Source: Chitinophagaceae bacterium
GTDB lineage: Bacteria; Bacteroidota; Bacteroidia; Chitinophagales; UBA10324
Direction of reading: 5' to 3'
Length of the DNA: 64,000 bases
NCBI GenBank assembly: GCA_016704325.1
Contig: JADJAG010000008.1
Location: 186,001-250,000 of the forward strand
The position numbers and the translations under genes are program-made. The notes under the pieces are model-generated. The model worked only from the letters and a program-made list of their open reading frames with translations. It made no database searches and had not been told where the DNA came from. Position 1 is the first letter of the stretch. Each line of letters starts with the position of its first letter. This document shows positions 28,670 through 39,013 of this stretch, one piece after another.

Positions 28670-29599
28670 TTGAATGAGGATACAGTTAACATGATTAAGC
28701 TTGTTACAAGAACAATAACAAAAGGTTCGAATACTGCCAAACTGGTTTTTCTGAGTAATATCCGCGATGTAATTTTTATCAGTATCGGAGTTACTATGGC
28801 GAGTATTGGGTTGAAGGGTTTTTTACTGCCTAATAAATTCTTAGATGGGGGAGCAATGGGCCTGTCATTGCTTGTAGAGATATTGACTCAAATAAACCTG
28901 TCCATTCTGATTGTTGCAATAAACCTGCCCTTTATTTTATTAGGTGCCCGGCAGATCTCACTGGTTTTTGCAATAAAAAGTGCATTGGCTATAATATCAT
29001 TGGCACTACTCGTACACTTCATAGAATTGCCGACGATCACCAGTGATAAGCTGCTCATCGCTGTGTTCGGTGGATTTTTTCTCGGAGCAGGAATTGGCTT
29101 TTCCATCCGTGGTGGCGCTGTAATTGATGGTTCAGAGGTTTTGGCCATTTCTGTAAGCCGGCGATCCAGTTTAACAGTTGGAGATTTTATAGCATCCTTT
29201 AATATCGTGCTGTTCTCTGTAGCCGCAATTCTTGTAAGTATCGAAACAGCCATGTATTGTATGCTTACCTATATCTCCGCATCAAAGACTGTTGATTTTA
29301 TTATTAATGGCATTGAAGAATATATAGGTGTTATGGTTGTTTCCAGGCATTCCGAAAAGATTAAAGACCAGATCATCAATAAACTGGGCAGAGGTGTAAC
29401 GGTACTGAAATCAGAAAAAGGATTTGGTAAGAAAGGTGCAGAAGGCAATGATGGCAAAGTATTGTTCTGCGTCGTAACCAGGCTGGAGGTCTTCAAACTG
29501 CTATTGGAAATAGAAAAAATAGACGATGACTGTTTCGTTGTTCAATACCCGATTAAAGATACCAAAGGAGGTATGATCAAGAAACGACCACTACATTAA
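28670..29599 (+). CDS. YitT family membrane protein (DUF2179 C-terminus)
   Basis: A 309-residue inner-membrane protein with about six hydrophobic segments from residue 30 to 205 (VIFISIGVTMASIGLKGFLL, ILIVAINLPFILLGA, SALAIISLALLVHF, LLIAVFGGFFLGAGIGFSI, FIASFNIVLFSVAAILVSI). The GLKGFLLPNKFLDGGAMGLSLL loop is the YitT signature. The C-terminal DUF2179 ferredoxin-like domain reads VMVVSRHSEKIKDQIINKLGRGVTVLKSEKGF. Function is unknown; members are widespread in Firmicutes and Bacteroidota. Start choice between 28670 and 28691 is uncertain. Confidence 0.9.
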   Translation: MNEDTVNMIKLVTRTITKGSNTAKLVFLSNIRDVIFISIGVTMASIGLKGFLLPNKFLDGGAMGLSLLVEILTQINLSILIVAINLPFILLGARQISLVFAIKSALAIISLALLVHFIELPTITSDKLLIAVFGGFFLGAGIGFSIRGGAVIDGSEVLAISVSRRSSLTVGDFIASFNIVLFSVAAILVSIETAMYCMLTYISASKTVDFIINGIEEYIGVMVVSRHSEKIKDQIINKLGRGVTVLKSEKGFGKKGAEGNDGKVLFCVVTRLEVFKLLLEIEKIDDDCFVVQYPIKDTKGGMIKKRPLH

Positions 29600-29669
29600 T
29601 GTTGCATTCTTCAGGCAATCGACCTGCTAAAAGACGTTTTTCTTTAACATTGATTTCTAATTCGAATTA

Positions 29670-30605
29670 ATGAAACCACTTTTTTTGATTTGTGCTCCAC
29701 TTCTGCTTTTGCTTGCACCTTCTATAAATAGTAAAGAAGCAGAATCGCCTCCACCCTACCTCATTATTCTTGGCAATGCACAGGATGCAGGCTATCCGCA
29801 CATTGCCTGTGAAAAAACATGCTGCAGGTTGTATTATGAAGGAAAGGAACCCAAACATTTTGTTTCCAGCATTGCAGTTATTGATCCAGTTTCCGGAGAA
29901 CGGTTTGTTTTTGACTGCACGCCCGATTTTCCTGCGCAGCTGCATCTTATGGACAGCCTGCTGCAAATTCCAAAAATGCCGGATGCTATTTTTCTCACGC
30001 ATGCACACATAGGCCACTATACAGGACTGATGTACCTCGGCCGCGAAAGCATGAATGCCAATGCGATTAAGGTATTTGCCATGCCTGAGATGAATGCATA
30101 TCTCCAAAACAACGGGCCCTGGAGTCAGCTCGTACAATTGAAGAATATAGTACTGCATAAAATGAAAGCAGATTCTGCCATCAGCATCAACGAACGAATC
30201 ACCGTTACTCCGCTACTCGTTCCGCACCGTCATGAGTTTACTGAAACCGTAGGGTTTCGAATTACCTGGCCGGGAAAATCGATCCTGTTTATTCCTGATA
30301 TTGACAAATGGGCCAAATGGAATCACGACATACTCCATGCGATTGAAGAGCATGACCTCCTCTTAATCGATGGCACTTTCTTCGACGACGGAGAGCTGTC
30401 AGGACGCAGCATGAGTGAGATACCACATCCCTTTATCAAAGAAAGCATGCAATTATTTGACACCCTTAGCCCCGGTCAGAAATCAAAAATCTGGTTCATT
30501 CACCTCAATCATTCCAATCCCGCTTTGATTACCGGCAGTGCCGCACAGAAAGAAATAGAAAGTAAAGGGTATCATGTTGCCGTACAGGCACAGGTTATCA
30601 AATAA
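29670..30605 (+). CDS. PqqB-like MBL-fold metallo-hydrolase, exported
   Basis: A 311-residue protein with an N-terminal hydrophobic signal (LFLICAPLLLLLAPS). The opening LGNAQDAGYPHIACEKTCC is like PqqB/MBL hydrolases. The metal motif is LTHAHIGHYTG: the first two His and the last His of HxHxDH are present but the Asp is replaced by Gly. Further ligands are VPHRHEFTETVG, a FIPDIDKW Asp and LIDGTFFDDGE, with a late IHLNHSNP. Hydrolase activity is inferred from the fold, and the substrate is unknown. No other pqq genes are nearby, so a PQQ role is unlikely. Confidence 0.85.
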   Translation: MKPLFLICAPLLLLLAPSINSKEAESPPPYLIILGNAQDAGYPHIACEKTCCRLYYEGKEPKHFVSSIAVIDPVSGERFVFDCTPDFPAQLHLMDSLLQIPKMPDAIFLTHAHIGHYTGLMYLGRESMNANAIKVFAMPEMNAYLQNNGPWSQLVQLKNIVLHKMKADSAISINERITVTPLLVPHRHEFTETVGFRITWPGKSILFIPDIDKWAKWNHDILHAIEEHDLLLIDGTFFDDGELSGRSMSEIPHPFIKESMQLFDTLSPGQKSKIWFIHLNHSNPALITGSAAQKEIESKGYHVAVQAQVIK

Positions 30606-30709
30606 TGGCTTTTGGTCTTGCAAGAAGCAATTGTATTTCAAAAGTTTTGATGCAAGGCGCTGGTTATTTACACACTTATAGTAAATTTAGACTGTACAAT
30701 ACAACCGCT

Positions 30710-32698
30710 ATGAAAAAAGCTTTCTACCCGAATCCCTTTTATGCGTTGGTCATCAGCTTGTTTATTTCCTACCATGCCGGGGCCACTGTTTATGATGTCA
30801 ACTCACTGGCAACAACCAATACCGGAACAGGAAACAGCGGTACGCTCTATTACTGTATTACGAAGGCCAATCAAAGTACCGGCCCGCATACTATTAACTT
30901 CAGCATTGCAGGTACAATCGCCATCAGCACTTCCGGTTCCGTTTTGCCGGTGCTCACCAAGCAGATTATCATAAATGCCACCACAGCGCCCGGCTACGCA
31001 GGCATTCCGGTTATCTTGCTGGAGGGAAACGGCAACTACGGTAATGGCCTGGAAATTACCGCAGGCGGTTGCGAAATTTACGGGTTGGAAATTGCCAGTT
31101 TCTCCGGTCGTGGAATTTACATCCATGGCAGTACGGCTGGTGATTTCAAAATCGGAGCGGCGGGAAAAGGAAACGTAATAAGAGATAATAACTATTATGG
31201 CATCACTGTAGATGCTGCTGATAACGGAGTGATTGCCTATAATAAGGTAGGCACCGATGCTTCGGGTAGCAACTGTGCAGGAAATGGATATGATGGCCTG
31301 GATTTTCAAAACGCAGCAGACTATAACCAGGTCTTGTTTAACCATATTTCATGCAATGGTTACAATGGCATTCAGATAGGAGGATCAAGCTACAATATCA
31401 TCAAAAGCAATATCATCGGTCCGCTTAATAATGATTGCCAGGGTAACTTATACCGCGGTGTAGATATAGAAGATGGATCCAACTATAACCAGGTAGGTGG
31501 CAATGATCCTTCTGAATTCAATAAAATCGCGGGCAATCTGTATTGGGGTATAGAAGTTAAAAACAGTTCATCCAATAACCTGATCAGTGGCAACAGCTAC
31601 CTCTGTAATGACTATGGTGCCATCTCCCTTGATAATTTTGGCAATAACAATATAGCAGCACCGCTGATCCAGTCAGCAAATACCACAACGATTAGTGGTT
31701 TGGCAAGTGCAAATGCAACAGTAGAAATTTTCAAAAGCCAGGATACTTATCCGACACAATGCACCAATACAGCGCCCAACCAGGGTGCAGATTTCATAGG
31801 CAGTGCGTTGGCTAATGGCAGTGGTGTATGGTCCTTATCAGGAAGTTTTGGCGGAAAAATAGTGGCTACCGCTACAGATGCAGATGGCAACACTTCGGAG
31901 TTTAGTTCCAGTATCACTACAGGTGTATTTGATACGTTGGCGAATGAATGCAGCGGCTATATTCCACTAATTATTGCGTCTTTCAATTCTTCTGCTTCAA
32001 CGGTCTGCGAAAAACAGTGCATCAGTTTTACCGATCAGTCGCAGAATGCCACCGCCTGGTACTGGACCTTTGAAGGTGGAATTCCAGCCACTTCTACATT
32101 ACAGAATCCTTCGAATGTATGTTACGATGAACCTGGTGTTTATGAAGTGAAGCTACAGGTATATAGCGGTGGCGGAACGGATTCCGCTGTCGCTATACTC
32201 TTTGTAACTGTAAATGCCACGCCTGCTATTCCTCAAATCAGTCTAGTCAATGACACCCTCTTCAGTACGCCGGCAATAAGTTATCAATGGTTTTTGAATA
32301 CGGTGATCATTCCCGGTGCAACCGATCAATATCATGTTGTTTCACAAAACGGTTTTTATTCTGTTGAGATTACCGACAGCGTGGGCTGTACTGCCCTTTC
32401 TACGGCAGATTATATTGACATCACCGGCATTGCAACCGAACTACAGCAATCCATAAAAGTAATTACCCTGCAACAAGGAACTTTTGAATTATGGATACAA
32501 GGCATGTCCGGTCGAAAAGCGCAATTGACGGTCTATGATTTGTATGGAAGGAAAATGCTTGTAGAAAACATACAGATAACCTCATCACTTTTCAGTAAGT
32601 CCTTTAAGCTGAATGAACTTGCAGAAGTTGCGATACTGAAATTACAATCCGGTGAGATATTGTTGGTTGAAAAAATTTGGTTGCCGCCTGCGGAGTAA
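30710..32698 (+). CDS. Parallel beta-helix/PKD protein with T9SS-like C-terminus
   Basis: About 662 residues from the ATG at 30710, where a signal peptide begins (FYALVISLFISYHAGA). Residues 20-330 form a right-handed parallel beta-helix with NosD-like N-G repeats (NYYGITVDAADNGVIAYNKVG, NGYNGIQIGGSSYNIIKSN, LYWGIEVKNSSSNNLISGN). A PKD domain lies near 430-520 (CISFTDQSQNATAWYWTFEGG), and a short Ig-like segment with SYQWFLNTV follows. The last 80 residues (LTVYDLYGRKMLVENIQI...) look like a T9SS sorting domain although the usual PNP motif is absent. Possibly a surface polysaccharide-binding or -cleaving protein (inference); no catalytic residues were assigned. Confidence 0.8.
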   Translation: MKKAFYPNPFYALVISLFISYHAGATVYDVNSLATTNTGTGNSGTLYYCITKANQSTGPHTINFSIAGTIAISTSGSVLPVLTKQIIINATTAPGYAGIPVILLEGNGNYGNGLEITAGGCEIYGLEIASFSGRGIYIHGSTAGDFKIGAAGKGNVIRDNNYYGITVDAADNGVIAYNKVGTDASGSNCAGNGYDGLDFQNAADYNQVLFNHISCNGYNGIQIGGSSYNIIKSNIIGPLNNDCQGNLYRGVDIEDGSNYNQVGGNDPSEFNKIAGNLYWGIEVKNSSSNNLISGNSYLCNDYGAISLDNFGNNNIAAPLIQSANTTTISGLASANATVEIFKSQDTYPTQCTNTAPNQGADFIGSALANGSGVWSLSGSFGGKIVATATDADGNTSEFSSSITTGVFDTLANECSGYIPLIIASFNSSASTVCEKQCISFTDQSQNATAWYWTFEGGIPATSTLQNPSNVCYDEPGVYEVKLQVYSGGGTDSAVAILFVTVNATPAIPQISLVNDTLFSTPAISYQWFLNTVIIPGATDQYHVVSQNGFYSVEITDSVGCTALSTADYIDITGIATELQQSIKVITLQQGTFELWIQGMSGRKAQLTVYDLYGRKMLVENIQITSSLFSKSFKLNELAEVAILKLQSGEILLVEKIWLPPAE

Positions 32699-32826
32699 CA
32701 ATAGGTTTTAGCTGATCGTACTTTTTTTGAGTTTGTTGAAACCCGGTTTTTTATAAATCTAACAGAAAGGAACTGGAGAAATGCCGTTTGAGGGGCCGTA
32801 GTGCGGTTTTGCATTTACATAAAATA

Positions 32827-33135
32827 AATTTGTCGTACACCCTTCAGAGCGGGAGTACTGCAATTTACTTTTCCTTGCAATAAAAAACATAAGCGCAACG
32901 TCTCGAAGATCAGGTATTAACTCATTTAGTTATTGCTACAACGTTAGAAAGACAAAAAATCACTCTCATTTTTCTTGGCGGCTTTGCGTCTTCGCGCTGA
33001 TTTATTACCTTTTTCAGAAGTACAAGGTAGTTGTTGCTACAACGTTAGAAAGACAAAAAATCACTCTCATTTTTCTTGGCGGCTTTGCGTCTTCGCGCTG
33101 ATTTATTACCTTTTTCAGAAGTACAAGGTATCGTA
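32827..33135 (+). repeat. 97-bp tandem duplication between TCGTACACCC-like sequences
   Basis: Two perfect 97-bp copies (32933-33029 and 33034-33130), 4 bp apart, running from TTGCTACAACGTTAGAAAG through CTTGGCGGCTTTGCGTCTTC to AGAAGTACAAGGTA. TTGTCGTACACCCTTCAG lies before them at 32830 and ATCGTACACCCCTTCAG directly after at 33130. Both share the MITE terminus core. No transposase. Confidence 0.8.
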
Positions 33136-33501
33136 CACCCCTTCAGTGTGTGCATACCAAATTATCGATGCTCATGACATTATCTTAAAAATGGCCTTCT
33201 AAAACTAGCACGAAAAGGACGCAAAGCTCACAGAACTGGATTGAGTAGCTTTTCTTTGCAGGCTTTGCGATCTTTTCAAGACAAACAATCCAATTGAAAC
33301 AGGATCTCTTTGTGACGAACGGTTCCATATAACCAAATATTTAATCAGTACTTGCGCATCAATTTGATATGCACCCAATTATAAGAGCGGATAGCAGATA
33401 CTGTAGCTGTTGAAAGTATCCGTGTCATAGGTATATATGACGATAATCAGAGGAATGGTATACTGTTGATCCTAATTTTGCTTTAGTTTAATGGTATATA
33501 T
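33136..33501. other. Intergenic region with weak inverted repeat
   Basis: Contains GGACGCAAAGC (about 33219) facing GGCTTTGCGATC (about 33260), an imperfect inverted pair around a hairpin-like segment. No gene or clear promoter is resolved upstream of the SBBP protein. Confidence 0.4.
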
Positions 33502-36387
33502 ATGAAAGCATTTGCTAATTATCCCATATCCATTTTCATGAGTTGTGTACTCTTAATCAGTGGTTATACAAACGGACAGGTTTCGGATGATCAATGGATG
33601 AAAACGGTATCGATGGATGTTGCCGGATTCAAAGAAAACAAAGGGCAGGTAATGACTACTGACGTACGCTCAAGCCCTGATGTGCTATACATCTATTCAG
33701 CAAAAAATTTCAACCTGGTGCTGAAAGCTAAAGGATTCAGTTATGAACTCATACAACACAAAACTCCACCTTCCATTTCAGAAGCCACGGGGCTGGCAAG
33801 CACTGAAGCCAATGTGTCAACTGCCTTGAACATGGATGAAGTGGTGACGCAGTTGGAGCGATTCGATGCCACATTTATTGGTGCGTCAAAAGATTGCCAT
33901 CTCATTGCTGCCAATCAACTGCCTGGTTATGCAAATTATTATACAAGTAGTGAAACAGGTCCGGTAACCGGTGTACGCTCTTTCAAACAAATCACCTATC
34001 AAAATCTTTACCCCAATATCGACCTCGTATTCATTGCCCCTGCAGCATACCATAAAATTCTCAGGTACCAATATATAGTACATCCTGGAGGCAACACAAA
34101 TCATATCAGGATCAGATACAACACATTCCATAAAGTTCGCGTGGTGAATAATGCACTGGTGATTGAAGGTAGTTTTGGATTTGTAAATGAAGAACGGCTA
34201 TTTTCCTACCAGGAGAATAAAAGTCATGAGATTCCATCCACCTTTAAACTGAATGGTAATGAGCTATCATTTCAAATAAAGGATTATGACCGTAACAATA
34301 CGCTCATAATAGATCCCGATATCGTTTGGGGCACTTATTACGGTGATGACTTTGCCGATGACAATGCAAAAGAAATTGAAATAGATGCAGAAGGGAATAT
34401 ACTGGTTACAGGTGAAACAGCAACCACAGCTAACTTCACTACAGAAGGCGCATTTCAAACCACCTTCGGAACAGGAAAATTTGATGCATTTATTATGAAA
34501 TGGAGTCCGGAGGGCAACCGTATTTGGGTTACCTATTATGGCGGCAATGACCGGGAATGCGGTTTTGGTTTGAAAACAGATCAGCAATCAAATGTATACT
34601 GCACCGGAGATACGCGAAGCGCTCACCTATATCTGGTAAATCCACACCAACCTAACTTTGGAGGTATTGTAGATGTTTTCATACTGAAGTTGAATAAGAA
34701 TGGGCTTGCGCAATGGGCAACCTATTATGGAGGAGCAGATGAAGATCATAATGATGGCGGGATTTATCTTGACAATCTTGCAAATGTTTATGTCTGCGGC
34801 TGGACAGAAAGTTTTGAAAACATTGCAACTCCGGGTACACATCAACCAGATAAAGGAATGATCATGGATGCATTTCTTGTTAAGTTCAATACGGATGGAA
34901 TCCGGTTGTGGAGTACCTATTATGGTGGCGATGATGAAGACAGGGCGCACAGCCTTGCACTGGATCGCGATAATAGTATCTATATGTCTGGCACCACACC
35001 AAGCCTAAACAATATTGCCACGGAAGGAACTTCACAGCCATATTGTGGTGGTGCCCTGGATATTTTCCTGGTAAAATTCACCACAGATGGTCAACGGCTT
35101 TGGGGCACTTATTATGGCGGCGCCGACAATGAGCATGGAAGAGAAGCCAGTATGGATGAGGCCGGATTATTTTACATCACGGGATATACCACCAGCGAAA
35201 CCAATATCTCAACACCGGATGCATATCAGCGTAACTGGGCTACTGGATATACCAGTGAGGGAATTAAAAATCCGGATGCCTGCCTGGCCATGTATGATGC
35301 CAATGGTATACTTGTTTATGGAACCTACCTGGGTGGAATAGGTGCAGATTATGGACGGGCTTTAAAACTTGAGGCTGATGGTTCAGTGATCATCGTTGGA
35401 AGCACACAAAGCACAGGACTAGGAACAAACGGTGTTTATCAGAAATTGAAATCCGTTGGCAAGGATGCCTTTATTGCCAAATTCAACAGCAATGGATTAT
35501 TGAACTGGTTCACCTATGTTGGTGGTAATGGCAATGATGAGGGCGAAGAAATGGCAGTGGATAGCAATAACAACATTTACATCACAGGCACAACCAACAG
35601 TACTATTGGCATTGCCACTCCCGGTGCTTATGAAGATACCCTCCTCAATAATACAGTAGATGATATAATGATGCTAAAATTTATTGATCGCTGTTATGAT
35701 AAATATGAAACAAATAACAGCGCCAAAACAGCTACTCCACTAACAGTCCCTGAAAATAATTTTCTACAGATAAATGCACAAATAGGTGTTGGCGGAGACA
35801 AAGATTTCTATTCTTTCGCCAATGATGCTTCTTCTCCGGCTATTCAGATTCAACTTAGCAATTTACCTGCCGACTACAATCTATATTTGATAGGAACCAA
35901 TGGCAAGCAAGTGGCCAAATCAATCTTGACCGGAATGACAGATGAAGAAATAAACTATCAAACGATTGTAGTTGGTACTTATAAAGTAAAAGTGCAGGCT
36001 GCAAATACATCAATATTTAATGATACCGTTTGCTATGATCTTTCCATCTCCTTAATCCAGCCGTCACTTCGCACCAATGAAAACAGTGTTGAAGTTGAGG
36101 ATAGTTCATCTCAACAATTTGGATTCGAAAATCCTGAAATAGAAGATACTTTCCAGGTCTATCCGAATCCTGCAACCACACAGGTCTTTCTTGGTTTTCA
36201 GGAGAACACCGTTGTAGTAATGGGCGTCCAGGTATTTGACATGCTGGGAAGACTGAAATATGAAAGGTTTGACCTCTCATACTCCTCTTGTGTTATTGAC
36301 GTAAGTGACTGGAATGAAGGAATGTATCTTTTGATGTTAAGATTTGATGACAAGAAATTTTCACAAAAACTTTTAATCAGTAAATGA
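33502..36387 (+). CDS. SBBP beta-propeller repeat protein with T9SS sorting domain
   Basis: A 961-residue secreted protein with a signal peptide (ISIFMSCVLLISGYTNGQ). The N-terminal 250 residues (ENKGQVMTTDVRSSPDVLYIYSAK, YPNIDLVFIA, IRIRYNTFHKVRV) match the DUF7948-like domain that precedes SBBP repeats. From about 270 to 720 there are at least seven SBBP repeats (WGTYYGGADNEHGREASMDEAGLFYITGYT is one, and each begins W..YYGG). A pre-peptidase-like beta-sandwich follows at 730-840 (DKYETNNSAKTATPL...DKDFYSFAND). The C-terminus (VYPNPATTQVFLGFQ...YLLMLRFDDKKFSQKLLISK) is a T9SS sorting domain. Role unknown. Confidence 0.88.
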   Translation: MKAFANYPISIFMSCVLLISGYTNGQVSDDQWMKTVSMDVAGFKENKGQVMTTDVRSSPDVLYIYSAKNFNLVLKAKGFSYELIQHKTPPSISEATGLASTEANVSTALNMDEVVTQLERFDATFIGASKDCHLIAANQLPGYANYYTSSETGPVTGVRSFKQITYQNLYPNIDLVFIAPAAYHKILRYQYIVHPGGNTNHIRIRYNTFHKVRVVNNALVIEGSFGFVNEERLFSYQENKSHEIPSTFKLNGNELSFQIKDYDRNNTLIIDPDIVWGTYYGDDFADDNAKEIEIDAEGNILVTGETATTANFTTEGAFQTTFGTGKFDAFIMKWSPEGNRIWVTYYGGNDRECGFGLKTDQQSNVYCTGDTRSAHLYLVNPHQPNFGGIVDVFILKLNKNGLAQWATYYGGADEDHNDGGIYLDNLANVYVCGWTESFENIATPGTHQPDKGMIMDAFLVKFNTDGIRLWSTYYGGDDEDRAHSLALDRDNSIYMSGTTPSLNNIATEGTSQPYCGGALDIFLVKFTTDGQRLWGTYYGGADNEHGREASMDEAGLFYITGYTTSETNISTPDAYQRNWATGYTSEGIKNPDACLAMYDANGILVYGTYLGGIGADYGRALKLEADGSVIIVGSTQSTGLGTNGVYQKLKSVGKDAFIAKFNSNGLLNWFTYVGGNGNDEGEEMAVDSNNNIYITGTTNSTIGIATPGAYEDTLLNNTVDDIMMLKFIDRCYDKYETNNSAKTATPLTVPENNFLQINAQIGVGGDKDFYSFANDASSPAIQIQLSNLPADYNLYLIGTNGKQVAKSILTGMTDEEINYQTIVVGTYKVKVQAANTSIFNDTVCYDLSISLIQPSLRTNENSVEVEDSSSQQFGFENPEIEDTFQVYPNPATTQVFLGFQENTVVVMGVQVFDMLGRLKYERFDLSYSSCVIDVSDWNEGMYLLMLRFDDKKFSQKLLISK

Positions 36388-36577
36388 AGTATGCATGACT
36401 GCAAAATTAAATGCTGCAAGTCATTCTCGCAGGTTAAACTAAATCAAATCAAGTTGCGCTTTGAAATGGATAGATGTAATCAGCAATACCAGGTAAAATC
36501 TAAATATGCCACAACCTTTCACACAATACCTTCTTACCGTTGCTCACTTTGGAAATAATTTCTAAAACATTCATACT

Positions 36578-38833
36578 ATGAAAAACTTAATAATTGTTGC
36601 ATTTCTTCTGATGGTTAGTTGTCTGTATGCATCAGATGTTACCGGAATAAAAGTTGTGCGTAACGGCGGGCAGGTATTTATTACGTGGAAAGGCGATATG
36701 TCGAAAGAATACACTATCTATCGCACTACCTACAAAATAACAGCAGTAACAGGATGGCCGACTACCGGTTTTGGAAAGTCGCCGGCTTTCTCTACTAAAA
36801 ATGTACGGTTCAGCGAACTGGTTACCGACGGTGTGAGGTACTTCCGGGTGCCTTCCGGCAGTTCAGGTGCTACCGTTCTGTTAGATCCGGCGGCAGGCTA
36901 TGGCGGCCTTTTTGTATTGGCTTGTACTAGCAGCAGTGGAATAAAATATTTTTACGGTGTTAAAATGACCGGTTCTGCTGACATACCTATTCCCGGAGAG
37001 AACGTAACTTCAGTTGGTACTAAAGATGCCATTGCAACGCCTAAACCTATTTTCCAGGAAAGCATGAACCTCGACCAGGTTTCAGGAAATGATATGGATA
37101 TATATGTACACTTTGCCACTGCCATTGTTCCCGCAACAGCAAAGAAAATGATGAATGCAGGATTCTACGATTTCATAGGATTTAATTTTGGCGTGGTTCC
37201 TTTTAAAGATGCCGGCAGTGCATCTCCTCATCCATTGATTGTTAAACTTCATGCCGGTGGCGGAAACTTCATTGAAGATGGTATAAGTATAAGCAACGAG
37301 GCAACTTCCGCATACAAATTGTGTATGGATGACTGGCTGCCCAATGGGGAAGCAACCTGGTGGTTCGGGTACAATGAAAAATATGACATAAGTAAACCAC
37401 ATGTTAAACTAAGCACCTTACCTCCAAGTTGTGGGGATCCCTGTCTGTTGAATGATGCTGCTTGTCACGGCAGTAATTATGGTTATACCTTTCAAAGAAT
37501 CATGTATACAATCGACCAGGTGAAAACGATGTACAACAAAGCACCCAATACCAATCCCAATGATGATATCAACAACAACAAAGTTTCCTTAACAGGAAGA
37601 TCGATGGGTGGCGGGGGTGGAATGCTGGCAGCAATGCTTGCACCGGACGTTTTTTCATGTATAGCTGTTATTGTTCCAAAAATGGACTTCAGCTATCCTT
37701 ATGATCAGTCGCTGGATATCTGTGCATGGAACTTTGACATAGAAGCAGAAGCATTAGCAGCGCCATGTTACGATTTTGACCTATACCTTATTACACGCGA
37801 AAGGACAAATGCCAAGTGGGGAACAGTAACAGCCAACTGGCCTTCCGATGCTTATGATCCTAATAATGCCGGCACATATTATAGTACCTATGATCTGCTG
37901 AATGCAGGATTTATGACTTCTTCCATCACCCAGGCAAACAAAGACTTGCCTATCATTTTTGCCTATAGCGGAAAAAATGATAGCGGACAGGGCTGGGAAG
38001 AAAAACTTCCCGTCTATGACTCCATGAACACCAACAAGCAACCCGGCATATTCTTTTGGGACCAGGGTGAGCATAAAAATCCACTCTACTGGAATTTTGG
38101 TGAATCAATCACTTTAGAGGACCTCACCAGGTATTCGAGCAAACAAGCCTATCCCGCTTTCAGCAATTGCAGTAATAATGATCTGCCTGCCACAGCTCCG
38201 GAAGGAACCATCAATGGCTTCTTTGACTGGGATGAGACTTCCATCATAGATGAAAAGACCAACTTCAGCATCCAGTTAAAATGGAGGACACTGAAAACAA
38301 TTACCGGTGCTACGGTAATACCTGACAACGCAAATATGACGACCGACATCAGGCTTAGGCGTCAAAAGTTTCCGGGTACGTATGCAGGGCCGGTATGCTG
38401 GACGTTGACAAACCTCACCACTGCCACATCCGTTAGCGGCGAAAGTTTTGTACCATTTGCAAACGGTCCTGTGGACATCAACAACATTGCGCTGCATTAT
38501 CCTGATAAGTATCAGTTAACGATCACCAATGCCTCCTGCAAAAACAGTGAGGTTGCAACGGTGCCAAACCTTTTCAGTTGCATTCAAAACGTCTATCCAA
38601 ATCCGGTAACGAACACCATTTACATTGAGTTGATGGCCATTGAAAAGGAACCATATCTCGTTTCCGTGTTTGATATTTATGGAAAAGAAATAGACCATCT
38701 CTTAATTCAAAAAGAGGTATCAGGCCTTACTACCGTGAAGATAAACAGTGAAAATTGGCTGGCAGGCATTTATATTCTTGAAGTGAAAACAGGAAGGGAA
38801 AGGATTATTAGGGAAGTTGTGAAAGTGGAGTAA
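36578..38833 (+). CDS. Exported alpha/beta-hydrolase (esterase-like) with T9SS sorting domain
   Basis: A 751-residue protein with signal peptide MKNLIIVAFLLMVSCLYA. An N-terminal fibronectin-like beta domain (about 22-110: VRNGGQVFITWKG) precedes the hydrolase. The nucleophile elbow is GRSMGGGGG with Ser342, followed by LAAMLAPDVFSCIAVIVPKM. A catalytic His is plausible in WDQGEHKNPLYW, and an Asp in FAYSGKNDSG. The order resembles PHB-depolymerase/feruloyl-esterase-type enzymes, but the substrate is not identifiable. The T9SS sorting domain (VYPNPVTNTIYIELMA...IREVVKVE) ends the protein. Confidence 0.83.
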   Translation: MKNLIIVAFLLMVSCLYASDVTGIKVVRNGGQVFITWKGDMSKEYTIYRTTYKITAVTGWPTTGFGKSPAFSTKNVRFSELVTDGVRYFRVPSGSSGATVLLDPAAGYGGLFVLACTSSSGIKYFYGVKMTGSADIPIPGENVTSVGTKDAIATPKPIFQESMNLDQVSGNDMDIYVHFATAIVPATAKKMMNAGFYDFIGFNFGVVPFKDAGSASPHPLIVKLHAGGGNFIEDGISISNEATSAYKLCMDDWLPNGEATWWFGYNEKYDISKPHVKLSTLPPSCGDPCLLNDAACHGSNYGYTFQRIMYTIDQVKTMYNKAPNTNPNDDINNNKVSLTGRSMGGGGGMLAAMLAPDVFSCIAVIVPKMDFSYPYDQSLDICAWNFDIEAEALAAPCYDFDLYLITRERTNAKWGTVTANWPSDAYDPNNAGTYYSTYDLLNAGFMTSSITQANKDLPIIFAYSGKNDSGQGWEEKLPVYDSMNTNKQPGIFFWDQGEHKNPLYWNFGESITLEDLTRYSSKQAYPAFSNCSNNDLPATAPEGTINGFFDWDETSIIDEKTNFSIQLKWRTLKTITGATVIPDNANMTTDIRLRRQKFPGTYAGPVCWTLTNLTTATSVSGESFVPFANGPVDINNIALHYPDKYQLTITNASCKNSEVATVPNLFSCIQNVYPNPVTNTIYIELMAIEKEPYLVSVFDIYGKEIDHLLIQKEVSGLTTVKINSENWLAGIYILEVKTGRERIIREVVKVE

Positions 38834-39013
38834 TTTCCCCCTAAACCAGAGGTTAATCTGTTGTTCTTATTAGTCAATTAACAACGAGAGGATACAATCA
38901 TTTCACCGGACTTAATCTATCTAGTGAATCAAACATTGGAAAAATCACTCTTCCAATTACCATTTAATTCTATTTTTATGAGCTAATTGTAAGTAACGCA
39001 AAAATATAATGTT

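Noticed and set aside
29670..30605. PQQ biosynthesis protein B
   Set aside because: No other pqq genes nearby, the protein is exported, and the metal motif is altered.
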